From: Paenibacillus dakarensis
GTDB taxonomy: Bacteria > Bacillota > Bacilli > Paenibacillales > Paenibacillaceae
Direction: 5' to 3'
Assembly (NCBI RefSeq): GCF_001373415.1
Contig: NZ_CDSE01000020.1
Location: forward strand, 20,144 to 84,143
DNA: 64,000 nt
This document shows, piece after piece, positions 56,536 through 64,000 of the stretch. Position numbers and translations under genes: made by a program. Below the pieces are notes generated by a model, which worked only from the letters and a program-made list of their open reading frames with translations, was not told the DNA's origin and did no database searches. Each line of letters begins with the position of its first letter. The first letter of the stretch is position 1.

Positions 56536-57264
56536 CTATTCAATAATAGCAGCCTCAAAAAAGTTTGTCCCTTTAGGAGATACCCCCTGGATATATACCT
56601 CTGTTCCTTCCCCCTGAGAACGCCGCAGCATCATCTCGTCATTTCGTCTGGCTTCATGATGATAAGTAATCTTGAAACGGGTGACGTGTTTGTGCTCCAA
56701 TTCTTCCTCGGTCAACGTATCCCAGCATAAATCGGCATAACGTGCATTATTCAAGTGACCATTACTGTCAAGCCCGCTATACCGAACAGTATGGACATAT
56801 ACATCCTCTAACTTGCTTCCTTCCGGAATGATTGCCTTGTCTAAAGAGATGCCTACGGACTCTTCATGAACAGGCACGGGATAAGGGAAAGCCGAAGGTC
56901 TCATTATTTTTCGTTTATGTATGTCCACTAAAGCCCACACTGAACTTGCTGCGCCGATCTCCTCATGTTCAGCATTATACAGACGATAATCGCGATGCCA
57001 AAGTGCGCCCTTAGAGCCCCTGCTCCACGTAGCAATCTCAATGGTGTCGGTATACCGCGGCAAGGAGGTCATCTGCACCTCCAATGTAATGAGCATCCAC
57101 CCCATGCCTTGCTCCACCATCTGTTCTCTGCTGACACCCAATGCTTCAATATGCCCGTCTGCAGCACGCTGCAGGATATTAAGCAGTGAAGACCAGCGAA
57201 TGTTGGATTTATAGTCAACCGCATCCGATTGTACAGTCATCGTCTCTGTCCATTTTGCAATCAT
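56536..57264 (-). CDS. Acyl-ACP thioesterase family protein
   Basis: 242 residues from the ATG at 57264 behind AAAGGAG; the frame opens earlier (57315) without a better site. Double hot-dog pattern: 'WTETMTVQSDAVDYKSNIRW', 'ATWSRGSKGALWHRDYRLYN' and 'VRYSGLDSNGHLNNARYADL', the last with the Asn/His of the catalytic site. Such thioesterases release fatty acids from acyl-ACP in bacteria. The 85-base gap to the metallo-hydrolase allows co-transcription. Confidence 0.82.
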   Translation of the reverse strand: MIAKWTETMTVQSDAVDYKSNIRWSSLLNILQRAADGHIEALGVSREQMVEQGMGWMLITLEVQMTSLPRYTDTIEIATWSRGSKGALWHRDYRLYNAEHEEIGAASSVWALVDIHKRKIMRPSAFPYPVPVHEESVGISLDKAIIPEGSKLEDVYVHTVRYSGLDSNGHLNNARYADLCWDTLTEEELEHKHVTRFKITYHHEARRNDEMMLRRSQGEGTEVYIQGVSPKGTNFFEAAIIE

Positions 57265-57389
57265 AAAGTATGCATCTCCTTTAAGCATGAAGCGAATATG
57301 TAATAAATATCCCAAAATTGCTGCCTATCATTACCGCAGATCATTCCATCATAAACAATCATCGGCCTATTTTCAAAAAACTATGCGGA

Positions 57390-57417
57390 TTTACTTCGTA
57401 TAAAGAAACGCTATAAT
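57390..57417 (+). promoter_or_regulatory. Promoter of the RpiR-type regulator gene
   Basis: TTTACT and TATAAT are separated by 16 bases, about 40 bases before the ATG. GAATAATTCA (57428-57437) just downstream recurs upstream of nanE. Confidence 0.55.
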
Positions 57418-57455
57418 TAGTGAATACGAATAATTCATTTATAGAGGTGAAGTTG

Positions 57456-58280
57456 ATGCACCGAAGTGTTTTGGACGAGCTTCAATTACAATATCACGCC
57501 CTCTCTCAGAAAGAGAAGGAAATCGCAGACTATATCGTCCAGCATAAAAGCTCTATACAGAATATTAACATACGTGAATTGGCTGACCATACACATTCAT
57601 CCACCTCAACGATCACCCGATTCTGCAAAAAAATTCACTGTGAGAGCTTTGTCGATTTCAAAATTCGGCTGAGCAGAGAGGCTGACAAGCCTGCAGGGAA
57701 CCACAACAGCTTCACACAGATACAGAATATTTACAATGAAATCATTAATTCCACGGCAGATATGATGCACGAGGATGACTTTGAGCTTGTGGTGCAGAAG
57801 ATTAAAAAAGCGAACCGTGTCCAGGTATACGGGCTTGGGAGCTCTGGATTATCAGCACTGGAATTCAAATACCGGCTTATGCGAATGAACATCACGATTG
57901 ATGCTATGACCGATTCCCATATGATGATTATGAGCGCAGCACTATTGAATGAGAATGATCTGATCATTGGATTATCCAATTCCGGACAAACCTCCGAAAT
58001 TATCGAAGCTATGCGGATCGGAAAAAAGAACGGTGCTGCCACAATCAGCATCACGAACTATAAGCATACGTCCCTTACTGACGTTTCGGATATTTCTTTA
58101 TACACACCAAGCCTGCACCGAATGGGTGATACCCAATTCATTAACAGCCAACTGGCTATTATATATGTCCTTGATGTGCTGTCCATGCTTCTGCTGAATG
58201 ATAAGACACTGCTCAAAAAACGTCAGGACACAATCGAAACGCTGTATTATTCTTTAAACGATGATCACCAAAATAATTAA
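57456..58280 (+). CDS. MurR/RpiR-family transcriptional regulator
   Basis: 274 residues from the ATG at 57456 behind GAGGTGAAG. An N-terminal RpiR helix-turn-helix ('LSQKEKEIADYIVQH', 'HTHSSTSTITRFCKKIHCES') is followed by a SIS sugar-phosphate-binding domain ('VQVYGLGSSGLSALEFKYRL', 'LIIGLSNSGQTSEIIEAMRI'). It is convergent with nanE, so it probably responds to an amino-sugar phosphate such as N-acetylmannosamine-6-phosphate. The effector is inferred from context. Confidence 0.85.
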   Translation: MHRSVLDELQLQYHALSQKEKEIADYIVQHKSSIQNINIRELADHTHSSTSTITRFCKKIHCESFVDFKIRLSREADKPAGNHNSFTQIQNIYNEIINSTADMMHEDDFELVVQKIKKANRVQVYGLGSSGLSALEFKYRLMRMNITIDAMTDSHMMIMSAALLNENDLIIGLSNSGQTSEIIEAMRIGKKNGAATISITNYKHTSLTDVSDISLYTPSLHRMGDTQFINSQLAIIYVLDVLSMLLLNDKTLLKKRQDTIETLYYSLNDDHQNN

Positions 58281-58301
58281 ACCGCACATATATCAGCATA
58301 T

Positions 58302-58344
58302 AAAAACGGCTTAGTCTCCCTTAATGGAAGGCGCAGCCGTTTTT
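58302..58344. terminator. Terminator between the convergent regulator and nanE
   Basis: AAAAACGGCT / AGCCGTTTTT with a long loop, T-rich on both sides. Confidence 0.7.
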
Positions 58345-58368
58345 GTTCAACCTGGTATTTATTTATAG

Positions 58369-59067
58369 CTAAGACTGGATATGTTTCACGAATCTCTCGG
58401 TAATTTGTTGTGGTCTTGTGATGGCACCACCGACAACCACACAATATACGCCCAGCTCAAGACAGCGTTTTGCCATTTCCGGAGTTAATACATTCCCTTC
58501 CGCAATTACAGGTGTTTGAACAGCTGCAATAACGCTCTTCAACAGTTCGAAATCATTATCATACATCTTCTGTCCTGCTGTGTGCTCGGTATACCCGATC
58601 AATGTAGTTCCAATTAAATCAAAACCGAGCTTCTCCGCTTTCATCGCTTCTTCTACCGTTGAAATATCTGCCATGAGCAGCTGTTCAGGGTATTTCTCTT
58701 TAATCTGACGGATCAGCTCCGGCAACTCTAATCCACCCGGGCGAATGTCTTTAGTCGCATCCAGTGCTATAATATCCGATCCTGCACTTACCAACTCCTC
58801 AATCTCTTTCATAGTTGGCGTAATATATACTTTTGAATCCGGATAGTCCCTTTTTACAATCCCGATCACAGGCAGATTTACTAGTGATTTAATTTCCTTA
58901 ATGTCCACTGCAGAATTAGCTCGTATTCCTACAGCTCCGCCTTCACGTGCAGCTACAGCCATTCTTCCCATAATAAAAGGGCTGTGCAGCGGCTCGTTCT
59001 CCAAGGCCTGACAAGAAACAATGAGTCCACTACTTAAACCAAGCGCTTCCAAGCGTGCTTTTGTCAT
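58369..59067 (-). CDS. nanE: N-acetylmannosamine-6-phosphate 2-epimerase
   Basis: 232 residues of the NanE family: '[20 protein letters not shown]', '[15 protein letters not shown]', '[20 protein letters not shown]', '[12 protein letters not shown]' and '[20 protein letters not shown]'. It converts ManNAc-6-P to GlcNAc-6-P in sialic acid or amino-sugar breakdown. The genes for sialate lyase, kinase and transport are not in the window. It is convergent with an RpiR-type regulator. Confidence 0.92.
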   Translation of the reverse strand: MTKARLEALGLSSGLIVSCQALENEPLHSPFIMGRMAVAAREGGAVGIRANSAVDIKEIKSLVNLPVIGIVKRDYPDSKVYITPTMKEIEELVSAGSDIIALDATKDIRPGGLELPELIRQIKEKYPEQLLMADISTVEEAMKAEKLGFDLIGTTLIGYTEHTAGQKMYDNDFELLKSVIAAVQTPVIAEGNVLTPEMAKRCLELGVYCVVVGGAITRPQQITERFVKHIQS

Positions 59068-59146
59068 CTTTAAGACACTCCCATGTATTCAAGAAATTAT
59101 TATAACGATCATTCATAGAAAACAGATTTCAATATCAATATATATC

Positions 59147-59163
59147 ACGAAAGTCATTTTCGT
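59147..59163. promoter_or_regulatory. Palindrome upstream of nanE
   Basis: ACGAAA-GTCAT-TTTCGT is a perfect 6-bp inverted repeat 80 bases upstream of nanE. A second palindrome, TGAATAATTCA, is at 59180-59190; its core recurs at 57428 near the regulator gene. Either may be the regulator's operator. Confidence 0.35.
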
Positions 59164-59344
59164 CAATTGATTAATAATATGAATAATTCACTTCGTCTTT
59201 GTATATAAACCCAAAAGTTCATCGACCTTTTTGGCAGATGGAGATGATTTACTTATTGTATTAAAAACAAGGCACGGTTTAAAAATCCTTACTTTGGTTA
59301 ATAGTAAAGCACAAACAAATAAATTATTTTACGAGGTGATTAAC

Positions 59345-59602
59345 ATGAGTTTTCTTTGGTCATTAATTATTGGTGGTATCATTGGATGGATCGCAGGCCT
59401 GATTATGGGTCGAGACATTCCTGGCGGCGTTATTGGTAACATCATTGCCGGTTTCGTAGGTGCATGGCTAGGTGGATTGCTGCTTGGATCATGGGGCCCT
59501 GAAATTGGAGACTTCTACATTATCCCTGCATTGATCGGTTCCGTAGTGCTTGTATTTATCGTGAGCCTGATTATGGGATCGATGAGAAAGAATCGTTCTT
59601 AA
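59345..59602 (+). CDS. GlsB/YeaQ/YmgE-family membrane protein
   Basis: 85 residues from the ATG at 59345 behind GAGGTGAT; the open frame upstream of it has no ribosome binding site. Glycine-rich helices 'SLIIGGIIGWIAGLIMG' and 'GGVIGNIIAGFVGAWLGGLL' are characteristic of this family of stress-induced small membrane proteins. A very strong terminator follows. Confidence 0.88.
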   Translation: MSFLWSLIIGGIIGWIAGLIMGRDIPGGVIGNIIAGFVGAWLGGLLLGSWGPEIGDFYIIPALIGSVVLVFIVSLIMGSMRKNRS

Positions 59603-59650
59603 TCGAACGCACACTGTAGTTTGACACATAAGAAAAAATAACAATGCCAG

Positions 59651-59716
59651 CACACCCCCTCACGGAGCTGCTTACTTACGCAGCACACCCCGTGAGGGGG
59701 TGTGTTTTTTAGTGAG
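59651..59716. terminator. Strong intrinsic terminator
   Basis: A 15-bp stem (CACACCCCCTCACGG / CCGTGAGGGGGTGTG) with a 28-base loop, then T6. It ends the GlsB/YeaQ transcript; the minus-strand side has no T-run. Confidence 0.9.
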
Positions 59717-59742
59717 AAACAACCCCGCTTAAACAGCCTTCG

Positions 59743-61329
59743 TCAATTTAATACAGCCTCCCTGTATTCAGTAGGTGTCCGGCCGGTTATTTTTTTAAAA
59801 ACCTGAGTAAAATATCTTGGGTCCTGATAACCGACAAGCGGCGCGATCTGATATACTTTGACACTCGTATTTTTTAAGATAGACTTCGCCTTTTCAATCC
59901 GGTATTCCGTTAAATATTCAAGAAAAGTGTACCCGGTCACCTGTTTAAACAACGTGCAAAAATGGCTGATACTGAGACCGGCTGCTTCAGCTGCTGCTTC
60001 TATGCTTAGATCCTGCTGATAATGACCGGATATATACGCCTTCGTTTTCCCTATAATGGTATCGGCATGTTCCTTCGGCTGATGTCCCTGACTGCATTCC
60101 TTCATCCAGCGGCTGAGACTGGTCTTGAGCACGATCATCATATCCTGCAGCGTGGAGGAAGCCTGAATGCCCTGAAGCGTTTGTTCCATATCTCCTTCCT
60201 GAAGGACTCCCCAATGTTCAAACTGGCGGTACAGCACCACCATTAGCTGGGACAGCATTCGTTCCGTATTATCCCTGGAAAGATTATGACATTCAAAATA
60301 GTCCTTGAGCTGATCCCAAAGCTCCTGAGTTTTACCCAGGTTCAGCGTTCGCACGCTCTCCAGCATGGCCGTTTCAAGCACTTTTGGATACTTGGCTTCT
60401 CTGGTATCGGCTGATGTAGTTGCAAAATAAACCCCTTCGGGTCCCGCATAAAACCGCTGATACAGCGCTTCAACGGCTGATTCATACAGCTCTGCCAGCC
60501 GGTCCATCCCCGCTGCGCTCATGCTGAAGCCGATTGATGCGGACAGTTTGGTGTTATCCTTGATCAGACGGATGACCTCCCGGCCGAGATGCTCCTGCTT
60601 TTCCTTCATTGATGCCGGAAAGAGCAGCACCCACTCTCCGCTGCGGAATGGAAATACGGTGAGACCTCCATTCAGCACCGACCATTCCTCCAAAATATTG
60701 CGGATGGCAAACAACCAAAGCCTTTTCTCCTCCATGCCCCACTGCCCGCCCAGCTTCATATACTGATCCAGCTGAAGCACGGCCATATAGTATCCCTGAT
60801 CCAGCTCGCTTTGCTCCAGCCACTGCATATGCTGCAGAGAGCTTCGGCTGCCTTCAATAATTTCCGTAAACATGCGTTCCCGTGCCAGCATTGACAGCAC
60901 CTGAATGGAGTGCAGCAGCTTATCGTTGTCATCCTGTTTTTGCAGAACCGTTGTGGCCCGTTTGACCGTTTCCGTCAGCTCATCATGATCAATCGGCTTC
61001 AACAGATAATCGAAGGCCCCTTCCCGCAGAGCCTCCCTGGCATATTCGAACTCCCCGTAACCGCTGATAAAAATAAACAGCAGCTGCGGATGTTCGTTCA
61101 TCACTTCTTTCATCAACGTGATCCCGTCTATACCGGGCATTCGGATATCACTGATAATGATATGAGGCCGGGTCTCATTGACCAGAGCCAGTGCTCCTTC
61201 GCCATTACGCGCTTCTCCTGCAATACAGAGGGAGAGCTCCTCCCACGGAATCGCCACTTTCAGGCTGCGTAATATGACCGGCTCGTCATCCACCAAAATA
61301 ACCCGGTACTTATCCTTATCCATTCCCAT
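59743..61329 (-). CDS. Response regulator, YesN-like, with AraC helix-turn-helix
   Basis: The preferred start is the ATG at 61329 behind GGAGGG; others two codons either side are possible. The receiver domain carries the phospho-acceptor Asp in 'IIISDIRMPGIDGITLMKEV' and acidic 'VDDEP'. A middle region of unknown function follows, then the AraC-type DNA-binding domain ('LSIEAAAEAAGLSISHFCTL', 'YQIAPLVGYQDPRYFTQVFK'). It overlaps the end of the binding-protein gene by about 14 bases, so the two are translationally coupled. It is the output of the two-component system beginning at the right edge. Confidence 0.9.
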   Translation of the reverse strand: MGMDKDKYRVILVDDEPVILRSLKVAIPWEELSLCIAGEARNGEGALALVNETRPHIIISDIRMPGIDGITLMKEVMNEHPQLLFIFISGYGEFEYAREALREGAFDYLLKPIDHDELTETVKRATTVLQKQDDNDKLLHSIQVLSMLARERMFTEIIEGSRSSLQHMQWLEQSELDQGYYMAVLQLDQYMKLGGQWGMEEKRLWLFAIRNILEEWSVLNGGLTVFPFRSGEWVLLFPASMKEKQEHLGREVIRLIKDNTKLSASIGFSMSAAGMDRLAELYESAVEALYQRFYAGPEGVYFATTSADTREAKYPKVLETAMLESVRTLNLGKTQELWDQLKDYFECHNLSRDNTERMLSQLMVVLYRQFEHWGVLQEGDMEQTLQGIQASSTLQDMMIVLKTSLSRWMKECSQGHQPKEHADTIIGKTKAYISGHYQQDLSIEAAAEAAGLSISHFCTLFKQVTGYTFLEYLTEYRIEKAKSILKNTSVKVYQIAPLVGYQDPRYFTQVFKKITGRTPTEYREAVLN

Positions 61330-62701
61330 GTTCCACATTTCCCTCCGCTTCGTCAGAACCTGCATTGTCCCTCAGCCTCCAATATCGCTCTGAGGAATTC
61401 TGAATTTGTTCCAAAGCCTCTGCCGCCCCGATATTTCCCTCCAGCATATTTGCAAGCACCTCTAGAAAGGTTTTATTCAATTCCGGCGAAATGACGTTGT
61501 CATAGGGTAAAAAGCTGGACGGACTCTGCTCCATTAGGCGAATCACTTGAGCAAACACTGGACCTGTGCGATTGGAATCATAATCAATTTTCATGGAAGG
61601 AATACGAAGCCCTTCATAAACGATCCGCGTCTGAACTTCTTCCGTATACAAATCCTCCAACAGCTCCAGAGCTGCCGCTTTTTTGGAGTCATTAAGATCG
61701 GATGACAGGCCGATGCCAATGGTATAACCTCCTGCCATAGAGCGACCCTCCCCCTCTGTCAGGACTGGAAATGGAATCACCCCCACCTCCTCCTGGAACC
61801 TTACACTGCCGCCCTTACTTCGAAAAAGGTTGATATCCCAGTTGCCATTCAAATACATGGCCGCTTTTCCTTCCGTAAACAACTTTACCGCTTCCTCAGT
61901 CGACAGGGTATTGGATGAGGGGCTGAAGCTGCCCTCTTTGATCCATAACTCCAATTGGCGTAAGGCCTCTTCATACCCCGCGTTCCGAAAGCTGACTTGC
62001 TCTTCCCCCCATGCCAATTTCTGAATCAGCTCCGGGCCCGCATAACGGTCCATTACATATTGTGCGAATATGGCCGCCGGCCAGCGCTCCTCATTGCCCA
62101 GTGCAAAAGGAATGATGCCGTTCGCTTTTAATACCCGTACCGCTTCGTTTAATTGATCCAGCGTTTCCGGAGGAGGAATATTCAGACGATTAAAAATCGT
62201 TTTATTATAATAAAGCGGCTCTGCATGACCTTCTAATGGCAGACCATAGATGCCTTCGTCAAACGTCCACAGGCTTAGGTCTTGAAATTGCAACTTCAGC
62301 CTCTTCCTCTCCAAGAACTCCGTTAAATCCATCAGCCTGTTGGAGCGAACATAAGGTTCAATTTCCGCACCTCCAAACAAGACAAACATGTCAGGCGGTG
62401 TCCCGGTCACCATCTCGCTTTTCAGCTTCAACTCACGATGGCTCGTCTGGTCTACACCCTCAAAGTTAATCTTGATATTCGGATGTGTCTCCTGATATTT
62501 TCGAACAACGCTCTCTACGATCTCAAGCACCTGCCGGTCATGCTCACGGTTCCAGAAATGGCGGAAGCTCAAGGTGATTTTCTCGGCCTGCTCCTCTTCC
62601 AGCGGACTCCGGTTTTGCGTCAGGGCCCACATAACCGTTATTCCAAGGAGGCAGACATACAGAATGATCCATCCCCAATTCACCAGTCGTCTCCAGTTCA
62701 T
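61316..62701 (-). CDS. Membrane-anchored extracellular solute-binding-like protein
   Basis: 461 residues from an ATG behind GGGAGG. The N terminus is a single membrane helix ('LVNWGWIILYVCLLGITVMW') without a lipobox Cys near its end, so it is likely anchored by the uncleaved helix. The rest follows the family-1 sugar-binding protein fold ('TGTPPDMFVLFGGAEIEPYV', 'YYNKTIFNRLNIPPPETLDQ', 'EGKAAMYLNGNWDINLF'). It is placed between the sensor kinase and response regulator genes with overlaps or short gaps, so it probably presents sugar to the kinase rather than serving transport. Confidence 0.85.
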   Translation of the reverse strand: MNWRRLVNWGWIILYVCLLGITVMWALTQNRSPLEEEQAEKITLSFRHFWNREHDRQVLEIVESVVRKYQETHPNIKINFEGVDQTSHRELKLKSEMVTGTPPDMFVLFGGAEIEPYVRSNRLMDLTEFLERKRLKLQFQDLSLWTFDEGIYGLPLEGHAEPLYYNKTIFNRLNIPPPETLDQLNEAVRVLKANGIIPFALGNEERWPAAIFAQYVMDRYAGPELIQKLAWGEEQVSFRNAGYEEALRQLELWIKEGSFSPSSNTLSTEEAVKLFTEGKAAMYLNGNWDINLFRSKGGSVRFQEEVGVIPFPVLTEGEGRSMAGGYTIGIGLSSDLNDSKKAAALELLEDLYTEEVQTRIVYEGLRIPSMKIDYDSNRTGPVFAQVIRLMEQSPSSFLPYDNVISPELNKTFLEVLANMLEGNIGAAEALEQIQNSSERYWRLRDNAGSDEAEGNVEHGNG

Positions 62702-62713
62702 TCTGATCCTCCC

Positions 62714-64000
62714 TTATGACAAAATCTTTGGTATGCGGATCCGGATCGTCGTCCCATATCCGGCCGATGAGCAGATCATGATGCCGTATCGACTGCCGAA
62801 CCGAAGAACCAGCCGCTCATGTACATTTTTCAATCCGACACCATTCTCACGGTATTTTTTCATCTGGCTTTGTTCCTGCTGCCACAGCTTCAAGAGCGTC
62901 TGCGGGTCGAAGCCCGGTCCATTGTCCGCAACGTCAATCAGCAGATCCTCACCGGATTCGCTGACGCGGATTGAGATCATCCCGCTTTCCTGCATCGGTT
63001 CAATGGCATGGTATAAAGCGTTTTCTACAATGGGCTGCACAATAAGCTTTTGAGTTAAATAATGCTTCAGGTGCTCCGGTAAATGGATCTCATAGTCAAA
63101 CCGTTCCTCAAAACGGAATTTCTGAATATTCATATAATGCCGGACATGCTCAAGCTCCATGCTGAGCGATATAAGTTCCTGATTTTCACTGATACTGATG
63201 CGGAGCAGCTTACCGAGGGAGATGACCATTTTGCTGATATCCTTATTCCCTGCAAGCACGGCCATCGAATTGATAGACTCCAGTGAATTGTAAATAAAAT
63301 GAGGATTAATCTGCGCAACGAGGGCCTGAAGCTCCGCTTCTTTTTTACGGCCCTGCTCGGTCTCCACCTGCTGCAGTAACTCCTTGATCTGGGTGCTCAT
63401 CCGGTTGAAGCCGTCGATGAGAAGGTCGGTCTCGTCTTCCGCTTTCTGCTGCAAGGGTATAGGAAAGAAAACTCCCTGCTTCACACGCTTCATGCCGTTT
63501 ACCGCGCTGATAATACTCCGCACCATCCGACGTACGAAAAAACGGTCAAACAAAAACGCGGACAGCAGCGATAATGCCCCCAAAATCAAGGCAATATTTC
63601 GAATCGATACCGATTCGGAGGCGATCAGCCGGTTCGGCGTAATAGCGGCAAGATACCAGTTTTTAAGATGTGAGGGCATATAGGTGATGAGCGATTTCTC
63701 ACCCAAATATTCATCCACGTAGTATCCTTTACCTTGAGAGAAACCGTTCTGTAAAAAAGGAAATTCCGTGTATTCCCCGATACGTTCTCCGGATTTATCA
63801 AACACAATGCTTCCCTCTTTGTTCACAAGAAGGATGTCGCCCTGCTTCAGGGTTGCCGCATCCCAAAATACCTGCTCGAGCAGTTCAGGCTTGATGTAGA
63901 TGACGAGTACACCGATGTCTTCCAGCGAATAATAATCCTTAATCACCCGGGACTGGATGAGTAAAGGTAAGCCCTGTCGTCCCGCCGGACCCGCCCCTCC
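62714..64000 (-). CDS. Sensor histidine kinase (YesM-like), 5' end beyond window
   Basis: The frame stays open to base 64000, so only the C-terminal 428 residues are visible. An extracellular sensor part is followed by a membrane helix ('NIALILGALSLLSAFLFDRF'), a HAMP-like segment, the His_kinase box 'QINPHFIYNSLESINSM' (phospho-acceptor His) and the ATPase motifs 'QPIVENALYHAIEP', 'DVADNGPGF' and 'GVGLKNVHERL'. It should phosphorylate the YesN-like regulator at 59743. Confidence 0.92.
   Translation of the reverse strand, partial: GGAGPAGRQGLPLLIQSRVIKDYYSLEDIGVLVIYIKPELLEQVFWDAATLKQGDILLVNKEGSIVFDKSGERIGEYTEFPFLQNGFSQGKGYYVDEYLGEKSLITYMPSHLKNWYLAAITPNRLIASESVSIRNIALILGALSLLSAFLFDRFFVRRMVRSIISAVNGMKRVKQGVFFPIPLQQKAEDETDLLIDGFNRMSTQIKELLQQVETEQGRKKEAELQALVAQINPHFIYNSLESINSMAVLAGNKDISKMVISLGKLLRISISENQELISLSMELEHVRHYMNIQKFRFEERFDYEIHLPEHLKHYLTQKLIVQPIVENALYHAIEPMQESGMISIRVSESGEDLLIDVADNGPGFDPQTLLKLWQQEQSQMKKYRENGVGLKNVHERLVLRFGSRYGIMICSSAGYGTTIRIRIPKILS

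Overview
The window reads as chromosomal DNA of a Paenibacillus-like Firmicute. Strong AGGAGG-type ribosome binding sites precede ATG, GTG and TTG starts. There are SLH-domain surface proteins, a FIMAH-type C-terminal domain, YesM/YesN-like two-component genes next to extracellular sugar-binding proteins, and a purEKBCSQLFMNHD operon in Bacillus order. Several gene families seen here (the pur operon, yerB-like DUF3048, yerC, dagK/dgkB, rlmD) also lie near one another in Bacillus subtilis, so much of the window looks like ancestral core chromosome.

Layout. 1-11.6 kb: the 3' end of threonine synthase, a YcaQ/AlkX-like DNA glycosylase, a methyltransferase, a subtilisin-like protease whose SLH anchor lies in the -1 frame, a tRNA dihydrouridine synthase, small membrane and secreted proteins, and a heterodimeric ABC exporter. 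11.7-17.4 kb is a gene graveyard: a collapsed ABC exporter, a truncated alanyl-tRNA editing gene, fragments of a dihydrouridine synthase and an RNA methyltransferase, and a broken IS3-family element. An intact secreted beta-propeller gene sits among them. 17.4-37.7 kb: an SLH-anchored glucosaminidase, rlmD-dagK, cbiX-yerC, corA, pit-DUF47, yerB, a DoxX gene behind tandem CRP/FNR-type boxes, ilvA, an mhqD-like hydrolase behind an MhqR-type palindrome, and a serine hydrolase-lipoprotein pair. 37.9-52.1 kb: the complete pur operon on the minus strand, with a PurR-type box pair, a promoter, a guanine-class purine riboswitch and an intrinsic terminator ahead of purE. 52.1-59.1 kb: universal stress protein, topB, a metallo-hydrolase, an acyl-ACP thioesterase, and a convergent RpiR-regulator/nanE pair. 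59.3-64 kb: a GlsB/YeaQ protein, then a response regulator, a membrane-anchored sugar-binding-like protein and a sensor kinase that runs off the right edge.

Most genes are housekeeping. The least ordinary signals are: (i) the protease/SLH frame junction, where the only window open in both frames holds two overlapping canonical -1 slippery heptamers; (ii) regulatory palindromes matched to the right genes (MhqR-type box/mhqD, PurBox plus riboswitch/pur, FNR-type boxes/doxX); (iii) a kinase/binding-protein/regulator cluster that suggests a three-component sugar sensor; (iv) the set of decayed paralogues at 11.7-17.4 kb; and (v) several very short genes with strong ribosome binding sites. I found no CRISPR array, prophage, tRNA or rRNA gene.
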